Shown: positions 1-12,130 of the stretch, in pieces | How positions within the stretch are numbered: position 1 is the first letter of the stretch | Layout: each line of letters begins with the position of its first letter | From: Dromaius novaehollandiae | Taxonomy: Eukaryota; Chordata; Aves; Casuariiformes; Dromaiidae | Assembly (NCBI RefSeq): GCF_036370855.1 | Contig: NC_088117.1 | Location: 7,998,001 to 8,062,000 of the forward strand | Length of the DNA stretch: 64,000 bases | Reading direction: 5' to 3' | Position numbers and translations under genes: made by a program | The notes under the pieces: model-generated | The model's database searches: none | Seen by the model: only the letters and a program-made list of their open reading frames with translations | What the model was told of the DNA's origin: nothing

Positions 1-541
1 TTATTTCTACTAGCCATGTAAGAGCTACCTTAGTACTTTTTTCCTCTTACCTTTCAGGATAATCTGAAATTAATATTTTGAATAATGTAATGTCAGCTTC
101 TCAGAGCCAGATAAATATGGCATAATGAGGAAGCCACTGTCTTTTTTCAGGTATTTTATATGTATGCTTACAATACAAGTTGGCACGAGCATTGTACAAG
201 GGAATAGTTGGAGTAGGTGCTGCTTCGCTGTTTGATCAAAATGAGCATATTGTCTGTCTGAGCAGAGGAGGGAGATAGTAAACAATTTTTATGGTGATTC
301 TAACTAATTCTGTGATCCCAAGGAGATTTTGCTGCGTCAAGTGAGGGACACCATGAGGGAAGTTAGTCACTGTCAACTTTTTGTCAACTGTTAATATAAT
401 GCTTCTGTGATTTCTACAAAATTGCATCATTCAACAAATACAAAATTTGGTGAATTCTTTGGGTAACAAATTTATACTGGAAAAAAAGTTGCATTGTTTG
501 TTATATTTGTTTGAGCTTGTCTCTGTGTTTGTGCATCTTAG
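1..541 (+). other. NUP188: NUP188 intron, left edge of window
   Basis: AT-rich intronic sequence that ends at the acceptor ttag at 538-541. I see no further NUP188 exon, repeat or RNA gene here. Confidence 0.7.
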
Positions 542-619
542 GCAGATATAATGCATCTGACTGATTCTGCAGTCCATCAGCAATTGTTTCTGGATGTGCT
601 AAATGGGACCAAGGTTTTG
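542..619 (+). CDS. NUP188: NUP188 coding exon (first in window)
   Basis: Encodes 26 residues beginning ADIMHLTDS and ending NGTKVL, matching the remembered human stretch around IMYLTDS. The acceptor is ttag at 538-541 and the donor gtaggt starts at 620. The exon is in phase 0 at both ends. Confidence 0.92.
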
Positions 620-3600
620 GTAGGTGCTAGTACTTCTTAGTTCTTTACTTTCCCAGTCATCAGTTGCTCATCTCATTTGTACTAAGAGGAGTTCCATTTC
701 TGCAGCTGCTTGTCATCAGAGGTTTTTCAAATTCTGTGAAATCAAGCTGAATCAAAGTCTCTCTCCCCGAATTACTGGGCTTCGTATAAATCTTTCATTT
801 CTGTGTTTCGTTCTCATCATCACTGGGCGACCCTGCGGAGGGTCCTGGCTAGGGATCCCATGATGCTGCTACTTGTTGAAAAACAAACCTGGTCATTTGG
901 TGGTGGTGGTTGGGGTGTCGGAGTCCTACCTGTGGCTATTGCAACTATAACTCTTGGGATATCTCTTCTTAGCTTCTGGTTCCCGTGTCAGTGTCCTGTC
1001 TGCAGCTGGGGTCCATGTTATGTACTCTTCTTCTGATCCTGCTCAAACAGTGGAAGAGGTAGGTATTTTGTATGGATCGTTATTAGTCACAGCTAAATAT
1101 AAAAACTTGCGAGATTGTGTTCAAATGTTTTGCCCTAGTGAGATTCCCTTAGTGATTTGTGGAGGAAACTGATGCCTTATTAGGGGATTCTCTTTTGGGG
1201 TGGCAGTATTGATACTTTGTTGCTGAAATCTCTTGTCAAACAGTATATTTATGGTTTGACTTCCTGCTTCCAAATGTATCAGAGAAGCTTTTGTGATAGT
1301 CTTGCATGCTCACTCTGTTGTCGAATGTCTTTAATGAGATCCAGGTGATGAATTAAAGCTTACCTGGAAGAACTGCTTTTATTTGTGTGGACCATACAAC
1401 CTATGATCCATGCAGTTCAGTCAAGCCAGTATATTTATTGAGGGATCTTGTCTAATCTGAAGAGCTCTCCCTTTTTATTGTCAGCGAGTTGGGTTCTGTG
1501 GATAAAATCATAAACTCCTTGACGCAGATTCTGGAGGGAGTACTACAGGCAGATCAGCAGATGATGGAGAAGACCAAAGCCAAAGTGTTCTCAGCTCTCA
1601 TCACTGTGTTGCAAATGAAGGAGATGAAAGGTGAGGTGGTGTAGGAGTGTCAAGAGCAGGGCTGCCACAGCTGAATAGACTCTTATTACTAGTGTTTCCA
1701 AGATAAAAATGTGTGTTGTGTTAGTTGTAGTGCAGGATGCTGAATATAGTCACCAGTCTGTGAGACTTCTCTGCTTTTTTTTTTCTTACTTGTTTTAGCT
1801 AGTTTCAGAAGGAGATGAGCTTTTGTCATTCACAATGTGTATATATCTTTCCCTTCTCCTGTCTTTTCCCAGCAATAACCTCTATGCTTGATCAGTTTGA
1901 TAGAGGAGGAGATAGAGATCTCAGAGCTGTTTAAGTTCCTACATGTTTGTGAAAATAGCTCAGCAGGTATGGGAGAGACACCCTAGTAATGGCATCTCAC
2001 AGAGTTGAGTGCAGAGCTTTTTAGATTCCAATATGAATTACTTGTGAGAGATAATGAATAATCCAAACATAAGAAAATCTTTTGGGGATACATTTCATTA
2101 CAAACCAGAGAAACCAGTCTGGTCATTACTCCTGTCACTGTTGGGACATTTTACATGACAGAACTACTTGAAGACTATCACTGGAATCTGGACTAGGTGC
2201 TATGCAACACAGATATAAAGGCAGTTGTGGTGTTGAGAGGTATATCAGCTTACCTTTCTGTGTAGTCCTTATTCTACTGCTTGGGTTCTGCAAGCCCATC
2301 TCTTTTGGAAAATAGTTCAAATAGAAAGTTGAGAGTTTTAATTCTGTGCATGTTTTTGTTTGCTAATGAATTTGAGTCTGCAGTAATGGTGGGAAAAGGA
2401 GGTGCAATTTATTATGATGGTTTCGGTGAGAATTTAGTATTATAAGGACTCTCAGAACACAGACTGCACCCGTGACCCTGTACCAGCAATCTGGAAAAAT
2501 ATGTAGGAAATGTAGCGAGCAGTTATGGAATAATCTTCCCATTACAGTGTTTGGTTTGTGCTCTGAAATATCATGGATTTATATGACTTCTTAGGGAAAG
2601 TACATGTTCTTATGGTCAGATGACCCATCTAATCTCTTATTATGTCCTCCTAAGCTTAATCATCTAACTTAGTCACAGTTCCTTGCGTTCTGTTTTGTAA
2701 GTTTTGAAATGAAAACAGAATAAATACTAATTCTAAGAAATGTGGCCCCAGTGATGTTATCAGTTGAACTGGAAACCTAAGTACAAGGATTGTGTTAACT
2801 GTTTTCTATTCTGTGTTTGTCACAGTGAATGAGATCCCACAGTACTCCCAGCTGGTGCTGAGTGTGTGTGAAACACTTCAAGACGAGGTCATTGCGCTCT
2901 TTGATCAGACGCGGAACAGCCTGACCTCTGGAGATGCTACAGATGATAAGGACAGCATGGAAACAGATGATGCCTCCCGAGTTAAACACAAGGACCAGCG
3001 AGATGGGGTAAAAGACCTGTTCATCTGCTTTATAACCATGTTTCTTTTCTCTAAAAAAAAAAGTTCGGTGTATGTTTGGAACAATTCTCCCTCACAACCT
3101 GCTACCTGCAGGAAGCTTTGGGAGTTTCTGCCTCAGAATTACTTTGTGTCTTTTTGGCCTACGTCAAAGTTGGCTGTTGCTACTCTTCATTCAGATCTGT
3201 CCTAAGAAACTGTCACAATTGCTAATACAGTCATGAAGTATGCTGAGTATAATGTGAGGAATACCAGATGCCCTAACTGATTACTCTTGAGAATGATTGC
3301 ACTTTAGATTGTGTTAGTAAATGCTTTCAAGATTTCTTTTTTTTATTGATATACATGACAAGCCTATACCTTGTTCTCCTTCTTTCCTTGTCACTCTAGG
3401 TATGTGTTCTGGGTCTGCATCTGGCAAAAGAACTCTGTGAAGTTGATGAAGATGGAGACTACTGGCTACAGATTACTAGGAAAGTCCCTGTGCTTCCTAC
3501 TATCTTTGCTGCCCTGGAGATCAGCTTGAGAGTTAAACAAAACCTTCACTTCACAGAGGCCTCATTACATTTACTGCTGACCTTAGCAAGGACGCAACAG

Positions 3601-6600
3601 GTGAGAGATGCAAAGAAATGAGAGCATATTGCTATGTGTTTTGAATAGGAGCCATACATCCCATTAGATTGTCTGCGATGCAGCTGAACAATAATTTGTA
3701 GATAAAAGATTTCTTTAGAGGCTGGCAAGCAGTAGGTCTTGTGTGGATGCCTGCCTAGTTTTCATTGTTCTTCCTGATAATGGAACGTCTCAGATGGAAG
3801 ACCTGAGCCAGCCAGAGCAGACCTGTAATTTAGAGCAGATATTTTCCCTGAATACATTCTTCTGCAATGCAAATCAACTCCCCTAGCTAAAACAGCACTG
3901 AGTGTTGGAACCTGCTTTCTCATTAGTTGCAGTAAAGCATTACTTATCTATTGCAAATTCAACTTAGTGTAGGATTTCAGGAGAAAGCAAGGTCCTTTCA
4001 AAGCCAGACCTTTTTGAAGATTAGATATATACCAAACCAGGTGATATGGAAATGGGTTCATGGTACAGCTATGCAGATTGGTGTTTACAGTAAGAACGGT
4101 GTTGCTTTTCTTGACACTGAATTTTTGAGCAGCATAAAAGTGTGTGTGGATGAAGGTTCTCTAAAAGAAGGGTGGCAATGCAAAGGATAGAAATATCTAA
4201 TGCAAGAGGAGTCTCTTTGGTCTGAGAGAGGAAGGACATGCAGATTTTAACAGTAATTTGTTCTGTGTCTTGTAGGGGGCAGCAGCGGTGGCTGGAGCTG
4301 GCGTCACACAGAGTGTCTGCCTGCCCCTCTTGAGCGTGTACCAGCTTAGCACTAATGGAGCCATTCAGGTGGGTGCTGCTGCTTCTGGGTGGGAACGCAC
4401 TAGGAGAGCTCTGCCCTGCCCTGCCTTACTGGTTGTAGTTGGAGAGGAGCCTACAGGGCCTGGGAGGGCAGCATCCACCCCTAGAGTCTGGGCACTTCCA
4501 GAATGTTTTGAAGGGTTTGTGGCATGTGCCATGCTGAGCAGCAGTGTAAATAAGTCATTTGTTTTGGTTTTATATCTGGTCTGTTCAGACATCTGCTTCA
4601 TCTCGAAAATCTCTGGATGCCCCTTCTTGGCCCGGGGTCTATCGTCTCTCCATGTCATTGATGGAGCGTCTTCTTAAGACACTTAGATACAACTTCCTAA
4701 CAGAAGCCCTGGACTTTGTGGGTGTCCATCAAGAGAGGATTCTTCAGGTATGTCATGTACTTCCTCTGAGATGGTTCACTTGGCTTCTGTGTTACAATAG
4801 CTGTGGAAACGTGTCAGAAACTATAGAAACATTGAAAAGACACAGCTCCTGTCTCAGAAAGCTTTACAATAGAAATAATTAAATAGTGGGAGAAGGAGAA
4901 TAGCATACAAGCCACGTAGTCAGGCAGAGATAACTGTTGAGATAGTTGTTAGACCATGGACACTCAATGTCTGTATGTCCTTTTTACTCTCGGGGTTATA
5001 ACTTTGCTACAGCTGCTTAATACTCCTACTCAACACAGTAACAAAAGGGAAGGTTTGCTGAGAACTTAGTTTGTGACCGTCTGCTTTGAAAAGGAGAGTG
5101 AGAGCTGTTCTTAGAAATGGTCTCAGTTCAGACTTGCTGAGGTAATGAAAACGCTTGGTCGGGGTTCAGTCACTATCCAGATGGGCAAGCTCTCGTGTCC
5201 TGCAAAACTGAAATCAGTGTATTGGCTGAATTGTGTCAGTGCAGATTTGGTGAAGAATCCTGTATGCAAGTAGGTGCTGTATGTAAGCATGCTCCGTAAA
5301 CAAATAGCTGTCTTCTCATATGGCAGCACGCCTGTGAAATGCACTGACCCCTGACCTAGTGTGTCAGGAGTCTAGAACCCATGTGCTGTGCAGCTGCTTT
5401 CATTTTGTCAAAATGCGTTTTCTGTGCCTAAGGTCAAATTCATGCATCTTCAGCTTTTGCTTTTAGGGAGGGGAAGGAGCTTTTTGTGCTTTAACTGCCA
5501 TTTTCCTGATTTACTTCTTTGTCCTTCTCCAGTGCCTGAATGCAGTATGGACAGTACAGAGCTTGGCCTGCCTGGAAGAGGCTGATCACACTGTTGGCTT
5601 CATTCTCCAGCTCTCAAATTTCACGAAAGAATGGCATTTTCATCTACCACAGCTTATGAGGGATACACAGGTAGGAATCAAGATACTGCTCTGGGTAATA
5701 TATTGCCTTGGAGTGCAGGGAGTTATATGTGTTTAAGAGAAAATAGTGCTACCTGGTCTTTTTATTACTGCTCTTTCAATATGAACTATTGCTGAAGTCC
5801 ATTTAAATAAGTCTCTTCTGTAACATGAAGTCCTCTACATTGTCCGAGTTGAGTGAGGAAAGGTGGTTTTTGAGGACAGAGATATGGTTGCTTGGAAATG
5901 TAACTTGGGGAATTCAATGTCTTGGTCTCAGTCCTCAGTGCCAGGTGCCTGCAAGAAAATACTGGGAAGCTGGGAGAATGCATTGATCCTCTAGAATCAC
6001 AAGGCTCTGTTTAATTGGATTTTCTAGCTTTCCTGAATGGTACTGCAAAAATAATAGTGGTATAATCTGGTCTTGTTAGACTGATTCATGGAATGATTGT
6101 GTGAATGTGCAGATGGGATCTGATCTTTTAAGAGATTATTTCTCCCTCACCCTTTATATTTTAGGTGAATCTGTGTTACCTGTGTCAGGCCTGCACCTCC
6201 CTCCTGCATAGTCGCAAAATGCTCCAGCACTATTTACAGGTGAGAATGCGGACCCTAAACCAAACTGAAGTTTTGGGGTTTTGCATGCCCATCTTCCCCA
6301 TTAAAAGGCAAATATACTCACCTAGGAGTTTAATAGTTAGGACTTGCATGTCTCCACAGGAAAAGCTTGCAAAGAATAATCTAGGCTCTAAAAACTGTAG
6401 ACTCTGTAGGCTGGTCCTACAGAAAGAGCAGCCATTACTTGAAGAGTGCTGTTATTTTAGAGCTGCCCGCTCCGCAGCGAGAAAGCTGCATTGCTGTAGT
6501 TCCCTGTGGTGTCATTTCTGATGAGTTAAGACATGTTGTTGTCCTGGTGTCCTTGGTTTGCTTTAATTTGATTAAGAGATGTAGCTCTTGGGGAATCCTT

Positions 6601-8980
6601 ACGTGGGTGTGAGGTGCAGAGGATGCATTGCTTTGCAGTGCCATTTCAGTGTGGCTAAGGCTTGGTGTGCTGGTTAGCCGTTCCTTTCCCAGCATGTGGA
6701 ACGATAGCCTCTGCAGCTGCTTCCCTGCAGTGCAGTGCCTCCTCTGATGTGCATGAAGCATGAATTCTCATGCTTCTAGCAGGTGAAAAAGTTTAGGTGC
6801 CTTACTTCCTTGTTCCTTTTGCTAGTAACATTTTTTCCTGAAAGGGTTGGCTTTCGTACAAAGCAGTGATGCCTGTATTCAAGTCTCTTTTCTTTATTCC
6901 TTTTTCCACAGACAAAAAATGGTGACTCCCTTCCGTCAAGTGTGACTCCACGAGTGCAGCGTAACCCCCAAGCCTCCTCCAAACATCCCAGCCCTGAGTC
7001 AGAGGCAGCAGAGCAGAAGGCGCTGCTTATGGTGCAGTACAGCCTCTTGAAAATCCTCAGCAAATCTCTTGCTGCCCTCCGTCATTTTACCCCTGACGTC
7101 TGCCAGATCCTCCTTGATCAGGTAGAGAAAGAGGAGCGGTACTGCTCTCTGAAGGGGGCAGTTTCCAGCATCCCAATTGATGCTCTGGGTCTATGAAGTG
7201 TTTAAGAGAGTGACCCTGCTTTTACCTCTGTCTGCTGTTCTGCACAAAGCAGGAAGGCAGGGTATAAGGAATCCCCTTAATAATGAGGCACTGCTCAGTG
7301 TGAAGGGAAGGCTTGGCTGAGCTTTTGTGTGGTCTCTTCCGCACAACATTGCGTACTGGCGCAGGCTAATAACCCAGCTAGACTTGTATCCTCAGTATGT
7401 CGCTCTTCAGAAAAGGCATCCTTCTTTTCCCCTCCACTTGTGAGCAGAGCAGTTGGTCTGCTTGTGCAGTACCATACAGAGTACTCTCTGCTGCTCCATC
7501 GGTATACTTGAGATTTGGGAACTGACCTCAGTGCTTCAAGTTCTCTGTACAAAAAGTGTGATATAAGGACTGGGTATTTATATCACTATTACAATAGCAT
7601 ACTCATGGCCTCTGGAGTCACTCACTCTTCTTTTTTTTTTCCCCCGCAGTCGCTGGACCTTGCTGAGTACAACATGCTCTTCGTTTTGAGTTTCACCACA
7701 CCAGCCTTTGATTCAGATGTCGCACCCTCCTTTGGGACCCTCCTCGCCACAGTTAATGTGGCTCTTAACATGTTGGGAGAGGTACTAGCTGTTTGTTTGT
7801 TTGGGAGAGCACAACAGTTGCAATGATGTCAGAGCACCCATTCAGCTGATATTCTGAGGAATAGGAGTATTTCCTCTTTTGTATCTCCTGTCTCTAATGC
7901 CTTTCTTTTTTCCCCTCTAAGCTGGATAAGAAGAAGGAACCTTTCCCTCAAGCTGCAGGGTTGAATATGCAAGAGGGAACCAAAACCCTCAAGTAAGTTT
8001 CCAGCTCCTTTAGTCATGGTTGAGGAGCAGAAACCAGTGCTCCTCAGATCAAAATCAAGATCCAGAGGCATTAGTGGGGCTTGTGAGCTTCTCGCCCTTA
8101 GTAAAACCAAGGAGCTTGGGTATCCCATCAGAATCTCTCCAAAGCAAGCAGAGATTTTTTGGGGGAGGATGTGTGAAGCCATTCCATTCTGAGTCACCCA
8201 CTGAAGACAGAGGTAAAGGGTTAATGCTTATTTACTCGTACATTTATATCAGACTCCCCTGTTGGCCAGCGGGCATTCCTACTCTGCAGAGCATAGCTTG
8301 GGATATCTCTACTTGAGCAGAATCTGAGCAGTAACCGTGTTACCTCGTATGTACTTTGTGTGTGAAGTCTTTCTAAGGGTATGTGACCTTGAAACTGGAA
8401 TCGTGCCGATCTGTTTGGCTCCTGCTAATTAGCGTTTCTTTGCCCAGGTCTCTACTCATGTTTACAATGGAAAACTGTTTCTACCTGCTCATCTCCCAGG
8501 CTGTTCGGTACTTGAGGGACCCAGCTGTGCATCCACGTGACAAGCAGCGGATGAAGCAGGAGCTCAGCTCTGAGCTGGTAAGCAGCTTGTTGCATCCTTT
8601 CTGGCTTTCGGTGTAAATGTGTCTTGTGGGTGAAGGTCACTTATCTTCGACTGCCCAGCACAGCCCATTCCCCTGCATGAGTCGACAGCCTCAGGTCATC
8701 CTGGGCTGTGCCCGCTGGTGCCTGTCCCTGTGCCACAGGCACCTGGTTTGGGGAGGGAGAGGAGCGTGTATCTGGAGAACACTAACTCCTTGCCTGCTTC
8801 TCTTTTCAGAGTACGCTGCTCTCCAGCCTGTCCCGTTACTTCCGCCGTGGTGGCCCCTCTTCACCTGCCAGTGGGGTTCTTCCCTCTCCCCAGGGCAAGT
8901 CTGCTTCCAAGCTGGGTCCCGAGGGGCAGGAGCCTTTGTTCCAGCTCGTGCAGGCCTTCGTCAGGCATGTGCAGAGATAG
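542..8980 (+). CDS. NUP188: NUP188 nucleoporin, 3' part of gene (14 coding exons, partial at 5' end)
   Basis: NUP188 is a large alpha-helical scaffold of the inner ring of the nuclear pore complex and binds NUP93. The window holds the C-terminal 623 residues; the human protein has about 1749, so the upstream exons lie to the left of the window. Coding exons are 542-619, 973-1058, 1485-1630, 2826-3007, 3400-3600, 4276-4368, 4589-4747, 5533-5670, 6165-6239, 6912-7121, 7650-7781, 7922-7992, 8448-8577 and 8810-8980. All have AG/GT borders and matching phases, and the joined frame is open to TAG at 8978-8980. Family landmarks are DKDSMETDD in the fourth exon, SWPGVYRLSMSL in the seventh, KEWHFHLPQLMRD in the eighth, DPAVHPRDKQRMKQELSSEL in the thirteenth, and the ending RHVQR. 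The chain is helical and repeat-like with no enzymatic motif. It converges with SH3GLB2, as in human. Nothing is truncated except by the window edge. Confidence 0.97.
973..1058 (+). CDS. NUP188: NUP188 coding exon
   Basis: Encodes a leucine-rich helix (LLVPVSVSCLQLGSM, then CTLLLILLKQWK) that matches the human protein. The acceptor is cttag and the donor gtaggt. It ends in phase 2, so the split codon reads AGC (Ser) with the next exon, where human has Arg. Confidence 0.93.
1485..1630 (+). CDS. NUP188: NUP188 coding exon
   Basis: Encodes ELGSVDKIINSLTQ, then ILEGVLQADQQMMEKTKAK, ending VLQMKEMK. The acceptor is gtcag and the donor gtgagg. It ends with one base of a Val codon completed by the next exon. 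Confidence 0.96.
2826..3007 (+). CDS. NUP188: NUP188 coding exon
   Basis: Encodes NEIPQYSQLVLSVCETLQ, then EVIALFDQTRNSL and the acidic loop DKDSMETDD. The donor gtaaaa follows GAT GGG. The open frame runs on past the donor, but that extension has no family similarity and is intronic. Confidence 0.97.
3400..3600 (+). CDS. NUP188: NUP188 coding exon
   Basis: Encodes 67 residues starting VCVLGLHLAKELCEVDEDGD and ending LLLTLARTQQ. It is in phase 0 at both ends, with acceptor ctctag and donor gtgaga. Confidence 0.97.
4276..4368 (+). CDS. NUP188: NUP188 coding exon
   Basis: Encodes GAAAVAGAGVTQSVCLPLLS followed by VYQLSTNGAIQ. The acceptor is tgtag and the donor gtgggt. It is in phase 0 at both ends. 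Confidence 0.96.
4589..4747 (+). CDS. NUP188: NUP188 coding exon
   Basis: Encodes 53 residues including SRKSLDAPSWPGVYRLSMSL and ALDFVGVHQERILQ. The acceptor is ttcag and the donor gtatgt. Confidence 0.97.
5533..5670 (+). CDS. NUP188: NUP188 coding exon
   Basis: Encodes CLNAVWTVQSLACLEEADHT, then VGFILQLSNFTKEWHFHLPQ and LMRDTQ. The acceptor is ctccag and the donor gtagga. Confidence 0.97.
6165..6239 (+). CDS. NUP188: NUP188 coding exon
   Basis: A 25-codon exon, VNLCYLCQACTSLL then HSRKMLQHYLQ. The acceptor is tttag and the donor gtgaga. It is in phase 0 at both ends. Confidence 0.96.
6912..7121 (+). CDS. NUP188: NUP188 coding exon
   Basis: Encodes a variable polar linker starting TKNGDSLPSS, then the conserved LLKILSKSLAALRHFTPDVC and QILLDQ. 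The acceptor is cacag and the donor gtagag. Confidence 0.96.
7650..7781 (+). CDS. NUP188: NUP188 coding exon
   Basis: Encodes SLDLAEYNMLFVLSFTTPAF, then APSFGTLLATVNVALNMLGE. The acceptor cccgcag follows a long T tract; the donor is gtacta. Confidence 0.96.
7922..7992 (+). CDS. NUP188: NUP188 coding exon
   Basis: Encodes LDKKKEPFPQAAGLNMQEGT then KTL, ending with two bases of a Lys codon. The acceptor is ctaag and the donor gtaagt. Confidence 0.95.
8448..8577 (+). CDS. NUP188: NUP188 coding exon
   Basis: Begins with the last base of the split Lys codon, then encodes SLLMFTMENCFYLLISQAVR and DPAVHPRDKQRMKQELSSEL. The acceptor is cccag and the donor gtaagc. Confidence 0.97.
8810..8980 (+). 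CDS. NUP188: NUP188 last coding exon with stop
   Basis: Encodes STLLSSLSRYFRRGGPSSPA and ends LVQAFVRHVQR followed by TAG at 8978-8980. The acceptor is ttcag. Both the length and the end match the human C terminus. Confidence 0.97.
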   Translation, partial: STLLSSLSRYFRRGGPSSPASGVLPSPQGKSASKLGPEGQEPLFQLVQAFVRHVQR

Positions 8981-9780
8981 GTCCTATCCTGCCACTGCCT
9001 CCCTCTTCAGGACCTGCACCAGAATGATTTATGTTCACCACAGAAGGCATCGCCCTTGGCAGAGCTCGTAACAAGGACTGGGAAAGGGAGGGAGGCCTGA
9101 TCTGGGCAGTGTTGTAAACTGAGCTGTAACATCAGCAGCAAGATCCCGTTGAACTCTTGCAACCCAGTAGCACAGCGAATGTAAAGAAATCTGAGAGCAG
9201 TTCCTCAAACTGATCAGCCCATGTGCACACCCTGCCAGCTCCCTCTGCTAGAGCATCCTGGCTGGGTACAAGTGCTGAACAGTGGAAATCTTTATTTTTA
9301 TAGCTTGTACCTCAGCTGGGGAAGCTGTGGCTGGATGGAGAGAGGGGACAAACTTTCCTCTGGGCATTAACTCTGCTCTCAATACAAGGTGCAATCTGCC
9401 TCTCCCTAGCAGTCAGTTAAGGCACAACCAAGGGATCAGCCAGCAATTCAGAGACCATCTTTCTACTGCTATTTTTGTACTGAATGGGTCAAGGCAAGAT
9501 GGTGTATGTGTGCTCACGCCTCCCCTCCACCCAGCAGTCTGTGTGTTATGTGTGTTTCTGAAGAGCAAAGCCTCACTCAAAAGGTTTTTAAGTCAAAATT
9601 CCATTGCTCCGGTCTTGCAGTTTTTTGTAACTGTGCCCTATTTATACTGATATTAAAACCTTTATAGACAGCAGCTGGATTCATGGTTTTGTATTGGTCA
9701 TAGCAGCCTGCAGTACCAGTCTCTGCGTCTTTTGTGTAGCAGTTCGGCTTTGTCAATTAAAAACTCAGAGGCTCTTGGGC
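8981..9780 (+). other. NUP188: NUP188 3' untranslated region with two candidate poly(A) signals
   Basis: No conserved frame is seen after the stop. ATTAAA hexamers stand at 9652-9657 and 9756-9761, either of which could direct cleavage 10-30 bases further on. The exact 3' end cannot be read from sequence alone. Confidence 0.6.
9652..9657 (+). promoter_or_regulatory. NUP188: Candidate poly(A) signal ATTAAA for NUP188
   Basis: This is the first ATTAAA after the stop, about 670 bases downstream. A second copy lies at 9756-9761. Confidence 0.5.
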
Positions 9781-12130
9781 TAAGTACAAGCTAACAATGA
9801 TGCTGAGTTGTGGCTTGTGAGTGACAATCCAGATACTGTTAGAAGTGATTATAATCAAAGGTTGATTCTCTCAGCTTTCCGACCCTCACTTCCTTTCTCT
9901 TCCACTCATGTTGGGGAACCTGTAGGAGGTTTTCAGCTGGCATCACTATAAAATGCTCCTCAGGGATGATTTTTCTGCCCACCGTGGTGTAGACCATGAA
10001 CGCAGGTTGCCTTGCACACAGGACTGTACGTTGCAGCGTCAGGGGACGGTGCAGGTTCAAGCTAGAGGGAAGACTTGGAATTGTCTGCAGTGAAGTAGTG
10101 TTGTGCTTTTGCATCACTCTCAAGCTGATCATCAAACTCTGTAAGGTTCCAAAGGTCAGTGGATGATGGAGACAGTAAGGGCAGGTCAGCTATTATTGCT
10201 TAAAATAAAGGCTGATGTGAGCTCTGAAATCTAGACAGGCTTTCTAAGGTAAGAAATCAATTTTCATTGTAGCTATGAGCTCATAACCTACCAGTTCTTT
10301 CCTAAAGAGACACCTGATTGCTTTCTAGTCAAAACCTTTTTAAGTGTGATAGTTTGAAGAGACGACATTGAAAAAAAAATTATGTTGCTTTAACTTATGT
10401 TGCATTGAGACCATCTTCTTCCTTAAGCTTAAGTGATTGGGATATTCTACCACAATTGTCTGATCTAGTTTTAGTTGCCCTGGAAACTTCAGAGAGATTT
10501 GAGCTAGCTGGCTGGAGTAAATTGGTCTTGAGGGGAGAGGAGCTTGATTGCCTTCCAAAAGCTCAGGTGAGCTGCTCTTAGGGAGAGGGAGGTTGTGTCA
10601 GTCATAGGTCTGATGTTTGGAGGACAGTGCTCCGCAGGTGGCTGTGGCTAACGGGGGTTACCTGTGACACTTAACCCTTTCTGCCACAGGGGAACTATGT
10701 GTGAACATAGAGATTTAAAGATGAAGGACTGTGCAGAAAAGACAGCAAATTGGTGACAGGCAGCCACGAGTATTGGAAATAAAAACCGAATGCAGTACTT
10801 CTAATCAAATTCAGTAGTATCTAGGGCTGTTATTTGAGAGCTTGTGTAGTTATTTTTCCCTTTGTCACAGCTTTTGAAGTTAAATACATCGTGCTAGTCA
10901 CGTGTTCATCAACACGAATGGACAGAATGAGAATTTAGGGGCAAGTAGTACTTGATTAAATAGAGGTTATCAAGGTGAGATTTGCTGGTGCTAGGCAGGG
11001 GGCCTTAGGCGCCAGACAGCAAACAGTTGCAGGGGCTTTATGTTTTAGAGTTGCACCTTCACTTCAAACAGCAGCATTTCACCCCTGAATTGCACCTGTT
11101 TCTGTATCTGCCCCTCAGCCACAAAGTGGTATAAAGCTGCTTTAAGTGCAGAGTGACTCAGCATGAAGCCACTAAGTACTTCAGCATGAAGTAAGCTAAG
11201 CAGCATGAGTGTCCTCTTTCTGCAGGGCCAGTTACTTCCGTAACGGTGTTAAAAGTAGCACTAGAACGTCCTCGTGCTCCTCTTTCGGGTGCCGAGGGAT
11301 AGGAGTGCTGCTGCTGGAGAAGACTTCCTTCTTGCTGTTCTGAGGGAAGCGGCACCAGTTGCTGCATCATTAAACTGCTGCTGGTTTTGCTAATGCTGTT
11401 CTCCCTTTTGATTTAATGCACCAGGGAGATGTGTGACAGGGATGCTACTGGGCTGAGGGAGAGAGAGACATGCTAGAGGATGGAAGGGGAAGAGGCAGAA
11501 GTAGAGCTATAAAGGGGTAGAACTGTGGTAGCTGTAATCTTGGTAGTTGTAAAACTAATTAAAATAGTAGCATAATTTAACTCCCTTTCTCTTGAGTTTG
11601 TTAGTTGCAGAAAAAGCAGGAGTTAGTGCTATATTAAAGAGCGTTTTTAACAGCTTCTCTTCCCAGGAGTTCCTTCCATCCCTTCTTTCCAAGCTGAGTA
11701 CTAGGGACAAGTCTTTAAAATTAAGTGAGCAACAGATCTAGTTTCCATAACAACAAAAAGGGCCGTTAAATCCAGAGCAGCATTTCCACTCTCTCAGCAA
11801 AGTCATAATGCTGCTCTATTTTTGCTTCAGGTTGAGGAGGAGTTTCTTAGCGTTCATCAATCTGTAGTACAACCAAGATGTATAATTTGGGAAAGGAACT
11901 GAGAAACATTAACAGGTTTAAGGCATGTTGAGAGTTTCAGCCGGGACAGGAACAATTAGGGAATTTGTTTGCTTTTACCCAGTTTCGAAGCCTAGGCCAC
12001 CCATATGGCACAGCTCCCTCAACCTGCATCCCGTTCCCTCCCTGCTAGTGCCGCTTGTCACTGCAAGCTGCAGTCACGTGGCTGGAAAGTGAGAGCAGCC
12101 GTGAGCCCACACCGGACACCGAAGCGGTAG
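9781..12130. other. Intergenic region between converging NUP188 and SH3GLB2
   Basis: About 2.35 kb without a recognised gene. The only notable content is two overlapping open frames on the minus strand at 9842-10201, reported as a finding. The rest is moderately AT-rich with no clear repeat. Confidence 0.6.

Noticed and set aside
1345-1460. Possible C/D-box snoRNA in a NUP188 intron (gtgatga followed by ctga)
   Set aside because: There is no terminal stem and no clear C' and D' boxes. Such short motifs are expected by chance.
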